DNA of 64,000 bases, from the NCBI GenBank assembly GCA_014058105.1, contig JACGCM010001511.1, positions 1,116,001-1,180,000 of the forward strand, written 5' to 3'. The notes under the pieces were generated by a model. That model was given only the letters and a program-made list of their open reading frames with translations, did not search any database and was not told where the DNA came from. The DNA comes from Kingdonia uniflora (lineage: Eukaryota; Streptophyta; Magnoliopsida; Ranunculales; Circaeasteraceae). Positions 35,577 through 46,750 of this stretch are shown in pieces. Made by a program: the position numbers and the translations under genes. Every line of letters starts with the position of its first letter. Within the stretch, counting starts at the first letter, position 1.

Positions 35577-36300
35577 ATGGCCGATCAGGAGAATTTAAAG
35601 ATCATGAAGTTTAATAGATTTAATTTTAGAGTGTGGAAGATGCGGATAGAAGATTACCTTTATTAGAAAAATCTTAATTTACCACTGGGTGGAGTTGAGA
35701 TGAAGCCAGCAGATAACGATACTACTAAGTGGGTACGATTGAATCGTAAGGCGCTTGAAATGGCTAGGTTAGCACTATCATCTCAGATTCTACACATGAT
35801 CTCCAAAGATACGACAACAAAGGGTTAGATGGAAATGTTGTCCGCTATGTACTCGAAATTGCCTGGGGCAAACAAGGTACACCTTTTATAATGTTTTTTT
35901 ACCTTGAAGATGAAGGATAATAGTAATGTTTAAGCTTATATCAATGAGTTCAATACCATTCATTCTCAACTGGAGTCCGTTAAAATCACATTTGCCTAGG
36001 AGGTAAGAGTGTGGACTATTTTAGGGTAGATCGATGCCTAAGAGCTGGGAAGGGTTCATTACAGTTGTGAGTGACTCATCGGGGAAGGAAGAAGGGAGGC
36101 CTTACAGAAAAGGGCCAAAATTTGGAAGGGGTCAATCACAGTCAAGAGGAAAATCTAAGCCCCCCGGTGTGTGTTTGACTTGTATAAAGAAGGGCCACTT
36201 TAAGCAAAATTGTAACTCTTAAAAGAATGATGATGAGGAGAAAGATACAATGAACCTTACTGAGGAGGTTAGTTCTGATGAGGCTCTATAACTGTCATGT
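35577..36300 (+). pseudogene. gag pseudogene of copia element B
   Basis: ATG at 35577 (MADQENLKIMKFNRFNF) is the best start: it is 31 bp after the PBS and matches the N-terminus of copia Gag. LEMARLALSSQI and EMLSAMYSKLPG-like segments follow (UBN2-type Gag), then AYINEFNTIHSQLESV. The frame changes near 36030 to PKSWEGFITVVSDSSG. An intact CCHC zinc knuckle, CLTCIKKGHFKQNC, lies at about 36168-36210. Several stops in the first half sit at W/Q positions. Gag would bind and package the element RNA. Confidence 0.8.
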
Positions 36301-36574
36301 GATGATGTTAATAAATCTTGGATAGTTGATTCGGGTGTCTTTTTCCATACTACTGCAAACGTAGGTTTCCTAGCAAATATTGTTAAAGGCGACTTCAGTA
36401 CAGTCCTTCTTGCAGATAAGAGTGCATACAATATTACCGGAAAGGGTAACGCTAGGTTGATGTTGCCTTCAGAGGGAACATTAGTTTTACAAAATGTTCA
36501 ACTTGTACCTAAATTGGGGCACAACCTTATATCGGTTAGCAAATTGGTGGATAATAGCGGATATGTGAGTTCCT
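36301..36574 (+). pseudogene. Protease segment of copia element B
   Basis: The frame is the same as the zinc knuckle. SWIVDSGVFFHTT places the catalytic Asp near 36327. Copia proteases normally read DSGA, so Ala has become Val. LVPKLGHNLISVSKL near 36510-36545 is the conserved segment before GAG-pre-integrase. The frame closes at 36679 while the next one opens at 36575, so a frameshift separates protease from integrase. Confidence 0.75.
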
Positions 36575-37804
36575 ATGGTAGTAGCTCGAGGCTTGAGACA
36601 TGGAATATTGTATACAACGCACAACACAATTTCTACTATTTGTGCGGCCACACCGGGGATCGATACAAGTTTATGGCATAAATGGCTCAGTCAGATGAGT
36701 GAAAAGGGGATGAAGATGATGGTAACAAAGGGAAAGATAGAGGGTCTTGCTGAGGTTGATCTCAAGTTATTTGAAGAGTGTGCTCTTGCGAAGCAAAAGA
36801 AGGTCAGTTTCAAAATAACTGAAAGATCAAGGAAACCTGAAAAGTTTGACCTTGTATACACGGATGTTTGAGGGCCAACCAAGGTGTCTTCTCTTGGTGG
36901 TTCTCATTATTACGTTACTTTCATTGATGATGGTACTCATAAACTATGGGTCTACTTCATGAAGAACAAATCAGATATGTTTGATAAATTCAAGAAGTGG
37001 AGGGCTCTAGTTGAAAATGAAACCAGTTTAAAACTGAAGTGTTTCAGGTCGGATAACGGGGGAAAATACTGTAGTGACGAGTTTAAAGACTTTTGTACAT
37101 CAAATGGGATAAGGAGACTGAGGACTATTCTCAGAATACCGCTACAAAATAGTGTTGTAGAACGCATGAACTGAATAATAAACGAAAGAGCGAGGAGTAT
37201 GAGACTCAACGCTGGATTGCCAAAATGTTTTTGGGCCGATGTGGTTAGTACGGTGGTGTACTTGATTAATAAAGGACCTTCAATGGCTTTAAACTTTAGA
37301 TTTTCTGTAGATGCATGGACCACTAATGAAGTAAACCTAAATCACTTGCGTATTTTCGGTTATACCTCATATAAGCTTGATAATTTAGATACAAGAACAA
37401 AGTTAGATGAAAAGTCAACAAAGTGCATATTTATTGGATACAGTGGTAATGAGTTTAGGTACCAATTTTGGGATGCGAAGAATCGGAAAGTTATCAGGAG
37501 CCGCAATGTTATATTCAAGGAGGAAGTCTTATATAAAGACTTCAAAGTACATGTGGAAAAGAATCGAAGTGAAGCAGCGAAAAGTGTTAACATTGATGAT
37601 GAACCATCTCGAGAGGTTGATGAAGAAGTCGTAGTTGAGTCTGATGCACCAGATCAAGGCAAGAAACCTAATGATCTAGGCATTCCAATAATACTTCAAA
37701 AGGAGCCGAGAGTTGCAAGAATTTTGTCTAGGTACGCTAACTCCCTAAATCACTTGCTAATTACGGATGGTGTGGTGAATCAGAAAGTTACAAGGAGACT
37801 TTAG
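36575..37804 (+). pseudogene. Integrase of copia element B
   Basis: One frame over 410 codons with only two stops. GAG-pre-integrase is WHKWLSQMSEKGMKMM and CALAKQKKVSF. The catalytic triad is present: Asp in DLVYTDV (near 36864), Asp in FRSDNGG (near 37051), Glu in SVVERMN (near 37160). KCIFIGYSGNEFRYQFW and RSRNVIF follow. A TGA at 36869-36871 sits where copia integrases have Trp of DVWGP, and a TGA at 37172-37174 sits where they have Arg. Both fit C-to-T or G-to-A changes at CG or methylatable sites. It is otherwise complete in length. Confidence 0.9.
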
Positions 37805-39321
37805 ATGTGGAAGCCAAGAGCAAGTGGGAGCTTACTATGGATGATGAGATGCAGTCATTATCAGTAAATTAAACTTGGGATTTAGTTTAGTTACTGAAAG
37901 GGAAGACAGCATTGCACAACAAGTGGGTATACAAACTAAAGCAGGAATCTGACGGTTAAAGAATATTCAAGGCTTGACTTATGGTGAAGGGGTTTCAGTA
38001 GAAAGAAGGCATTAATTTCGATGAGATTTTTGCTCCTATTCTGAAGATGTCTACTATTTGGGTTATGATGAATATAGTTCCAGTTGAAGATTTGCATCTT
38101 GAGCAGCTTAATGTCAAGATAGCTTTTCTTCACAATAACCTTGATGAAGAAATTTATGCGAAGTAGCCAGAAGGGTATTCGGTTAAAGGGAAAGAGGATC
38201 TTGTGTGTAGGCTCACAAAGAGCTTATATGGTTTGAAATAAATGCCGAGACAGTGGCAATTGAAGTTCGAACAATTCATGTCCAGAAATGGTTATTTGAA
38301 GAGCAATGCGGATCACTATTGTTTAATAAAAAATACGGGGAAATTGTATATTATTTTACTTCTGTATGTAGATGATATTATGGTAGCAAGTGCTGACATG
38401 GGAAAAGTTGTCAAGTTGAAGGAACAATTATCCTGGGATTTTTCAATAAAAGACTTGGGTCCAGCAAAAAAAGTTCTTGGTATACGTGTTACAAGGGACA
38501 AAAAGCGGGGAGAATTAAAGTTATCTCAAGCTGAGTACATTGACAAAGTACTTAACCGACTTAATATAGATGGTTCTAAAGTTGTTAGTACACCATTGGG
38601 AGGCCACTTCAAATTATCAAAGGATTGTTGTCCGAAGACGTAGAAGGATCACGATGAGATGCGGAAGGTTTCTTATCAATCCGCGGTTGGTAGCCTAATA
38701 TACGCTATGATTTGTACGAGACCAGATATTGCCCAAGTAGTGAGAGTTGTTAAGAGATATATGAGTAATCCAGGAAAGGAGCATTGGAGAGTTTTGAAAT
38801 AGATACTAAGGTATCTAAAGGGGACTCTAGATATGGCATTATGTTATGGGGGTTCTCAGATATGCTTACAGGGTTTTGTTGATTCTGATATGGCGGGTAA
38901 CATTTATAGGCGAAAGAGCACTAGTAGTTTCATTTTTACATTGGGATGAGGTGCGGTTACATAGATTTCTAGGCTATAGAAAATTATAGCCTTGTTTAAG
39001 ACGGAGGTGGAATATGTTACTGCTACAAAAGCGTACAAGGATATGGTTTGGGTTAAAGGGTTGATGAAAGAACTTGGTAGAGAACAACTTTCTCCTAAGT
39101 TATATAGTGATAGTCAAAGCGGTATACATTTAGCGAAGAATTCGACTTTTCACTCTGAGACGAAGCATATTAATATTCGGTATCACTATATTCGCTCGTT
39201 CCTCGAGGATGGTGTGTTAAAGCTTGTGAAGATTCATACTGATGTGAATCCAACCGATATGTTTATGAAGGTAGTGACTTTTCAGAAGTTAATGACATGT
39301 ATAACTTTTGTGGGTCTTTAA
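37790..39321 (+). pseudogene. Reverse transcriptase and RNase H of copia element B
   Basis: The frame runs from about 37790 to 39321 with about ten stops. RT signatures are KWELTMDDEMQSL, GINFDEIFAPILKMST, FLHNNLDEEIYAK, and the catalytic LLYVDDIMVAS with YVDD at 38365-38376. WDFSIKDLGPAKKVLGI and VGSLIYAMICTRPDIA follow. RNase H shows DSDMAGNIYRRKSTS, TEVEYVTATKAYKDMVW, YSDSQSGIHLAKN and HINIRYHYIR. Stops mostly replace Gln or Trp (for example in KGFQ*KEG and LKQ*PEGY-type contexts). The stop at 39319-39321 is the expected natural end, 80 bp before the 3' LTR. Confidence 0.9.
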
Positions 39322-39389
39322 GATTGAAGGTCCAGGTAGTGAGAGCAATTCATTTAAAGATTTTGAGATGGGTTACGGGATTCAATTTT

Positions 39390-39400
39390 AAGTGGGAGAT
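39390..39400 (+). promoter_or_regulatory. Polypurine tract of copia element B
   Basis: AAGTGGGAGAT immediately precedes the 3' LTR terminus TGTTGGG. It matches the tract of element A (CAAGTGGGAGAT on the minus strand). Confidence 0.8.
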
Positions 39401-40046
39401 TGTTGGGTATGATCTCGAACTATGAAGAATGAAATTGTCGAATAACATAAATTGTCGAAGTCGTTCGAACGAAGATGTAAGTCATTCGAACGAGCTTCAA
39501 AGTCATTCGAATGAGATTATCTGTATTCGTGTTTTTTGGAACTTGGTTCGTCAAAGTTGTTCGAACGAGCATGAATGCCGTTCAAACGCGTTACATGTTT
39601 CTAGGGCTGGAGACCAATTATTATTAAAGTCGTTCGAGCAAGCTTGGAGTCATTCAAACGAGCTATGCGTAGGTTTGCCTTGGATATTTTTCTGGGACGT
39701 TGAGTTTGCCTCGAGATCTGTTCTACTTGTATTTTGGCCCCTAGTATATAAAGTGGACTTAGTTTATTTGTTTTAGCCATCTTTTTTTGTGTGAGTTTAA
39801 TTCTAGAGACCTAGAATTTGAGAGACTCCATTAAAGCTTGAGAAGCTTGGAGAGATCGTTGTAACCTGTTTGATCATCATAGTGGATTGTTCGGGGAGTG
39901 GTTTTTTATCCGAAAGGGTTTTCTACTCCCCTCCTCTGAGAATTCTTGTGTTTTTTAGTGTTCTTGTTTGATTGTTCTCATGTTAGGGCTTATTCCGCGT
40001 ATCGTTCTTGTTGTGGAAGAGAGATTAGCTACCTCGATTCTCAACA
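39401..40046 (+). repeat. 3' LTR of copia element B
   Basis: Same length and termini as 34886-35531, with scattered transitions. TATA-like TATATAAAG near 39745-39753, followed by the TTTAGCCATCTTTTTxTGT leader segment common to both copies. Confidence 0.95.
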
Positions 40047-40051
40047 GAAAG

Positions 40052-42898
40052 GTCTTCTTGATCCTACACATGAAGAAAAGAAGAACCAGACGCACCATCA
40101 ATAGCAGCCAATGATCTTGTTCGCATAATAATTGACCATGTAGTAGACCAAACATTTTGGCAGTTGTGTTAGACACCCAGGCATAGCTTCTAGCATATAT
40201 AGCAGTTCATGTCAGTTGATTCCCTTTTAGCTAAGCAAGAAAAACCAATATCATATAAAAATCTAAAAGCATGGTCTTACAAGGAATTTAAGTGTTTAAC
40301 GAATCTAATGATCATATAACGGTTGGCGTGCATCAGAGCCATTTGAGTAATTCATGTTCTACACTGAAAGTGACTGATAATACGACCAAAATCTCTCACT
40401 TTTATGACCTGTAATTTTACACAAACAAGAAGCACCCAATAATAATACCAAGTAGATGGAAGACAAAGGAGTTGCATAAAACATAATAGTTAATCCTTAC
40501 ATATCTCCAAAGATGTTCAGAATATCATTCATAGTCCATAAGAAAGAGCGATAGGTAACTTACTTGTAGGCTTACCACTAATAATGGGCTCATAATGGTA
40601 TCCTTTACTATTCTTGTGCTAAAATTGTAAAGCACCAAAAAGCTACACGTTTCAAAATTATAATAAGACATTTATACTAACTAAGTATTGCCTTCACGGC
40701 TAGAATCTGCCATTTGTGGGAAGAGAGAAGTCTCATGATCTTTCAAAGGAAATCTCAGGTGCAGTTTTGGACTAAGTCACAAAAAAATATCCATTAAAGG
40801 GAAACAAGTGAAAGCATTCTCAAGTTCAAATAATTACTTATCGAAGTGAGGGATTCCTTCTTTCTCAAAGCCATATTAGAAGACAAGCACTGAAGTGGAA
40901 GCATGAAACAAAACACAGGTACATACTAAAATGTTGCTTAGAAAAAAAATCTTAACTGCTACTGAAAGACGATTCTGACCAATGTGGAGGTCTACTAAGA
41001 GACTCAATTTTCATTAAAACGCAATTAGAGTTCCTCCATTCAAGTTTTACCTTCTACTATCCTCAGACTCTTTTATCTCAGAGATTAAAAGCCCAAGCAT
41101 ATTAGAACTCGAATTAACAAATTAAAGCTTGATTTTGGAATTATACTCTAAATTCGTTTCTTAACAATTAGAACCTCTAATAATTAAAGAGTCAATGCTG
41201 GTATCGAAACACATCCAAAGTAAAATTTGTTCTTAGGGTGCAGTCCTTGTTATCTAATTGTTAGTGGATGGCATAAAAGTATAATGGATGGGTGCCTGTA
41301 GGATCCGATGCCTATAGACTTTCTGATTGCAAAGTACATTTACAATGGGTTGTGAGATGACTAAGTTATACACCCTAGATATTAATTTATTTCAAAGGAA
41401 AACCAATGACGGCTTGGATGTTTTAAGAGTAGAAAACAGCAAACCCATCCAGGAGTCATTGCCCAAAGAAGAAGCTAACAAGCTTTCTTTACTATTAATA
41501 GGAACATATTCCCCACAAAGGAAAACTAGGATAAAGATAACCTCGAAATTAAACAACATTATAAACAAAATGAGTTCCAACAACAAAATCTGTTCAAAAC
41601 CTCGTTAGCTGCCACACTTGTACTATTTTAGATAGTCAGACCAACTACACTTTTGATGATAAAACAGCCAACCCAATTTTGAAAAGTGTTTACACCTCAT
41701 AGCATAGGTCTTGAAAGCAAAATCTTTGAAGCTGCATTCTACTGCAATTAACCCATTTTCTCATCATATTCTTGGTTGCAAGCTTTTGCCTCCACGAATC
41801 AAATTTTTCATTTTGGGCTATCTCAGATGTTCAAATGGGCTCCAATTTAAGTTGTTATTGTGTTGCTCAGATTGGGATTTAATGTATGATGTTTTCTTTT
41901 GATGCATCACTTTTCCTTTTGAACAAAAAATCAAAATAACTATTATATTTTATTTATGAAAGTATGTCAATTTAGCTTATAGAAATAACATAAAATTATA
42001 TTTCACAAATATAATACTATACTCTAACATATCAGTTGTAGATTATTTCTTATACTTGGCCGATAAATTGTAAAATTTGGTATTTTGTTTATTGGTAATA
42101 ATTTGAAAAATCAAATTCCAGCTAGTTGATCTGACTTTTTTGCCAATATAGGTCATAATATTGTAATAAACCTCAAAAATATTAACGAAATATTTTGGCA
42201 ATAAATATTATTTATGGTAATTTTAATATTTTTTAATTTTCATACATTCTTAAATATTTCCATAATATCAACATCAAGTTTGAGAAAGAGAGAAAAAAAA
42301 GAAAAAGAAAGGAAAGGTGCAAGTTCTAGGCTTTTAATATTGGCAGAAATGTTTTTGAAGGTATAACTAGGAACTACGAGGGACTGAGGGCTCATATAAA
42401 ATATTTCTTTTGCAATAAATGTATTCAAAGTATAGTCTTGATGTCAGAGATTAATCAGGTCGTTGAATCCTGAGAAAGAACTAGTTAAGAAGCCATGTAA
42501 GAGAAAGTAATAGAATAATTATGGGTTTGGAATGAATTTTTGAAAATTATCATGATATAATGATCAATAAATACAAATTTCACTTATTAAGTACAATTTT
42601 CTTACAAATGTGGGATTACTATCATGACTCCCTATCATATATTATCATATTATTGGTGCTACACAAGTCAAATGTATTGGGCGATATCTACAATATATAT
42701 TATTTTTGCCAAATTTTATCTAACAATATTGATATATCTCAGATAACTTAGCAAATTTATGGTTGTTATATTAGCAATTTTTTATTTGAAATATTATGCA
42801 ATTTCCTTTTCATAAAAGATAAATTGCAATTTATTGTTTGTAAGCTATTTATATTTTTGCATATGCAATTGGTGATATATTTGACTAATATATATTTA
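40052..42898. other. Unassigned AT-rich sequence
   Basis: No recognised gene or transposon domain. The first ~125 bases, read on the minus strand, belong to the possible exon described at 34696. From about 41900 the sequence becomes very AT-rich with A and T runs. It ends abruptly at 42898, where the truncated LTR of the next element begins. The 93-codon frame at 41327-41608 is unconvincing. Confidence 0.35.
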
Positions 42899-43050
42899 GA
42901 GCAAGGAGATAGAAACCCTTTTACCTGTTTAATGTTAGTTCAGTCAGCTGTAGTCGCTCGGCGTGCACTCACTGATGCCTGATAACCACGAGATAGTGCT
43001 GACACTCTATCTAGACACTAAATGAAACAAACTCCAAAATGGATGTATCA
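42899..43050 (-). repeat. 3' LTR fragment of the Sirevirus-like element
   Basis: Matches 50080-50231 (shared AGGAGATAGAAACC, GCTGTAGTCGCTC, GCACTCACTG, CCACGAGATA). Homology stops sharply at about 42898, so about 820 bp of LTR was deleted or replaced by unrelated AT-rich DNA. Confidence 0.8.
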
Positions 43051-43066
43051 ATTTCCCCCTTTGGTT
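43051..43066 (-). promoter_or_regulatory. Polypurine tract of the Sirevirus-like element
   Basis: On the minus strand CCAAAGGGGGAAAT is followed directly by the LTR terminus TGATACATCC. It fixes the LTR edge and orientation. Confidence 0.75.
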
Positions 43067-43586
43067 CATTTTGTGTCAAAACTAGAACTATAGGTAATAA
43101 ACAAAAATTACAAACTCGATGGACTGACTCAATCACTGAACATCCATTCATAAAAGCATATCCTTTAAAATCCCTATACACTTCATACGATACATTACGT
43201 AACCATTCATATTCAAAATAAGGAATTTAGATGACACAAAGTATTTACCTGACTTACCTGAAGAACCAATTCTCCCCCTTTTTGACATAGAAGAACAAAG
43301 GGTAATCAAATAAAAAGAGAGAAAAAAGTGAAATTAAATTATACATACCAAAATATATAATAGTTATGGAAGAGTAAATAGCATGAAATAGAATAATCAT
43401 ATAGCAAAAGCTTGATAGAGTATCCATGCAAAAAAAAAAACTATTAATACATAGCAAAGTCAGATGGAGCATCTACATAGAAGATACATGCAATAATGAG
43501 AGTAGACTCAAAAATAGTCAATGAAAAGACAAAACACAGAACTATTACTCTAAAGTGCAAAAGATAAACCCAAAGTCACATACAAC

Positions 43587-44693
43587 CTAAGACCCCTCAT
43601 CTGTATCTGCGGTGGGAGGACCACGCGACGAACCTCGTACTATACTACTCAATCCGTCCACAGAAGTCTGAAGCCGGCCTATATCATCCCTGAAGAGCCA
43701 AAACTGAGTCTGTATCTGAGTATCCATGCTTATAAAATTAGTCTCCATTTGAGCGTCCAGCCTACTAAAATGAGACTCCATATAGGTGTACATAGAGGAA
43801 AAATCATGCGGGACCACTCCAGTATAAGCAGTTGTAGAAACATCAGGCATGGAAAAAGCAGCAGTCCTAGAGGCAGAGGGCTTAGCTGCTCACTTAGCTG
43901 CACTAGGTGCAGCCTCAGTCTCCAAGTCCTCTGCATCCTCCTCGGACTCAGACTTCAACTTAAAAGGTACCATATTTTTTTTGTTTTTTTTCCAATAATG
44001 AGAATTAATCACTTCGTTTCTTACGTCCGCCTCCTCATCCGTACGGATAACATACCCCATCCCAATCAAAGCTGAGAGATAAACCTGTTGTACGGCAAAG
44101 CCCATGCCTAGAGATCCAGTTTAGACGTAAAAATCATCTCGTGAAGCATATTACCCACCAGAACATTTTTATTTCCAGTTGGGGAATAATGTTCCTTTGA
44201 GCAATCATATGAATGAGGCATAGTACTTTTCTCAGATTCTTATGCCTAAGATATGGGCCATTAATTATCCCTGCAACACGAAGCCCCTCCTCGATCTTCT
44301 TCTTGGGAGGAAACTAACTAGAAACCGGAGGCCACTCCAAAAGTTCCGCATCTTCTGCTAGAGGCTCACCCATACCAAAAGCGTGCTAGATATTATCCAT
44401 CCCAATATGTAACTCAAAGCCATCAATTGAAACTTTGAAACTCTTGTCATTTCTCGTGCCCTGTACATCGCGGAGAGAATCATACAAAAGTCGCACTAAA
44501 CGCAGTTAATATGGCATCTGAGAATGAATAATCCCAGTCTAACCAAGATCAGCGAATACATCAAAAACCTACGAAATAGTGGGGTATCGCTGACGCAGTT
44601 CCTCCTCATCAAGTAATACCTTCTTCTGATAGATGCAAAACTTAAAACATGATCGTTGGGTAGACCAATGGGAGGGGTTAGGATGCCTACCAT
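43587..44693 (-). pseudogene. Env-like / plant transposon-type ORF fused behind the protease
   Basis: A single minus-strand frame from 44693 (MVGILTPPIGLPNDHV) to 43587 carries several stops. It includes FASIRRRYYL, a central DGFELHIGMDN-like segment, then VQQVYLSALIGMGYVIRTD (44105 on), and an acidic stretch. The C-terminal part has repeated short helices (MESHFSRLDAQMETNF, IQTQFWLFRDDI) likely to form a coiled coil. It resembles plant retroelement 3' ORFs annotated as putative plant transposon protein, usual in the env position. The product's role is unknown. Its first codons overlap the end of the protease segment in another frame. Confidence 0.55.
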
Positions 44694-46640
44694 GATTTCC
44701 TACCAGTCATATGACGGGTACACCCACTATCCATATACCATTGAGCTGACTTGAACGCATTCGAAGCAGTTAGTGCAACATTACACCTTATCTGAGGTGC
44801 CAAATCCATCTTTAAGACCTAAATGCTATGAAAAGTTCTTCGACCAGTAGTTTCCTGTGCAAACCATCAAGACATATTCTCACTTTTCGTATTATTAGTA
44901 ATCACGTTATAATTATATCTATATCCATTGACAGGGCGAGCTAATGGTTTATAGGGTCCAACAAATCTACAATAAGATGCAATATCTCCCTTTCGACCAC
45001 ATATACTACAGTAATAAATTTGAGAGTAAAAGATCCGTTTGGGGTGATTATGTGTAGTGGATATCACATTATGTTTGGGCACCGAAGTAGACGCAGTTGC
45101 TTTCACAAACTTTGTGATTTGAGGAGTCTTCACATTAGGAAGAGGCTCCTCATATCCTAGACCCCTTTTGACACGATCCGTCTTTCCCATACATAATATT
45201 TTATCATTGTTCTTGGCCCCATGACAGAACTTCTTAAGTTTCTGCTAAGATAGAACTACATCAAGCTTGGCTGAATGAAGTTCGTCCAAAGTTGATTTCA
45301 TTTTCTCCTTTGCATCATTCACTTCTTTTTCTAAAAACACAACCTTGTCATGTAGGCCTTGTTTCTCATTCTCAAGAACATTTATCTCGTGACTTGTACT
45401 CTCAATTTTGGTATGAAGTTCGCATGTATGTGTATTAACTTGGTCTTTCAAGACTTTGTTAAGTTTACTGAGTTTCATACACTTGGTGAGAGTCTAAACA
45501 TACAAGTCCTTAAGATGCGGGTCCTCAAACTCCTCAAACTCATTTTTTTCTTGATTACTCTAATTTTATCATAATTTTCAAGTTCAAAAGCGCCAAAGTG
45601 ATTATTGCCACAATTAAAAATTGCAGGATTTGCACAATATGGTCCATTATCAACTACTTGGGGAGTACTCTCATTGTTATCATGTTCATTATTAGTGTCG
45701 TCCCAAGTAACACTGATATTCATAGTTTTATGAGTTGTTCAAGATTTCTTATTAGGACAGCTATGGGCATAGTGACCAAATTTGTAACATTTGTAATATT
45801 CAACTTTGTTAGGTCAGTATTATTATTGGTTTGCTGACCCGATCATGAGGTCTTGGATGAAATTGACATTATTTTAATATTTTTTAAAATTGTTGACTAA
45901 TAAGGGCAATTGATGAATCTATATCCGAACCTTCATCATCAACTGAGATATATGAGTGATCAACCTCTTCAGAATCCTTAGAAGAAGTGGAGTGAGATGA
46001 ATACTTGAAAGTAACACTCTTGTTCTTCTCGGGGTCTTCCATTCTCATCTCGAGTTCAAACGTTCGCAATTTTCCTGCCAATGTATCGGGTTTCATTTTC
46101 TTAAGATCTTGTTCTTCCTCGATAGTATCACGTCTGGATCTAATGCTCTTAGAAAGAGATCTTAGAACTTTACAAACAATTTGTACATCGCAGTACCTGG
46201 TCCTGATATGTCACTAGTGCTTATAATATCACTTAGTCTCGCATTAAACTCGCCAAAGGGTTTATTTTCACTCATTATGATATTCTCAAATTGCGAAGTA
46301 GGAATTTGAAGCTTACTTTCTTTGACTGTATCATCGCCATCATGAGTTCGAACTGGGATGTCCCAAGCTTCTTTAGAAGTGGTACATGCAGAGATATGTT
46401 AAAACTCACTTGGACTCATAACCATAAAGATAGCATTGACGCCTTTAGAATTATAACCAACAGTATCATTTTCATCTTTTGACTATTGGTTAGGTTTAAG
46501 GACCTCAATAGCACTCCCTGGTAGACCTTGCATCACAGTAAAAGGTTTCCATCTATTCTCAATAGCAATCCATACATCTTCTCTGATTGATTGTATGTAT
46601 GCAATCATTCAGACTTTCTAGTATGGGTATTCTTTGCCAT
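44694..46640 (-). pseudogene. gag and protease start of the Sirevirus-like element
   Basis: One minus-strand frame from about 46096 to 44700, with gag upstream to ~46640 in a decayed frame (FENIIMSENKPFGEFNARL, UBN2-type Gag). Then come an acidic linker (SYISVDDEGSDID), a strong coiled coil at 45478-45245 (VLENEKQGLHDKVVFLEKEV), and a zinc knuckle CSICGRKGDIASYC near 44975-45016 in which the usual His is Asp. The protease motif QWYMDSGCTRHMTG lies at 44701-44747. DSGCSRHMTG is the classical copia protease opening, so the catalytic Asp is present, but the enzyme stops a few residues on. The start region lies by the solo LTR insertion. Confidence 0.75.
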
Positions 46641-46750
46641 CAAAGAGTTGAGGGCGATTTATAGGATCTCCAAACTTCTCGGATTTTATAATTCTCAAGT
46701 GAACTATCTGGGATCCACACTTAGGTTGTTAAACCTCGAGGCGCAACCGC

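Larger units (their letters stand above)
34886..40046 (+). mobile_element. Copia-type element B, plus strand, complete with LTRs and target duplication GAAAG
   Basis: 646-bp LTRs (34886-35531 and 39401-40046) start TGTTGGGTATG and end TCTCAACA. GAAAG at 34881-34885 is repeated at 40047-40051. An initiator-Met PBS, gag, protease, integrase, RT and RNase H occupy the interior in copia order. Damage is limited to in-frame stops and about three frameshifts; both main catalytic centres are readable. It is the best preserved coding element in the window and the same family as element A. Confidence 0.95.

Noticed and set aside
40052..42898. Host gene in the copia/Sirevirus gap
   Set aside because: No exon with recognisable domain or consistent splice structure could be read, apart from the short frame noted at 34696.
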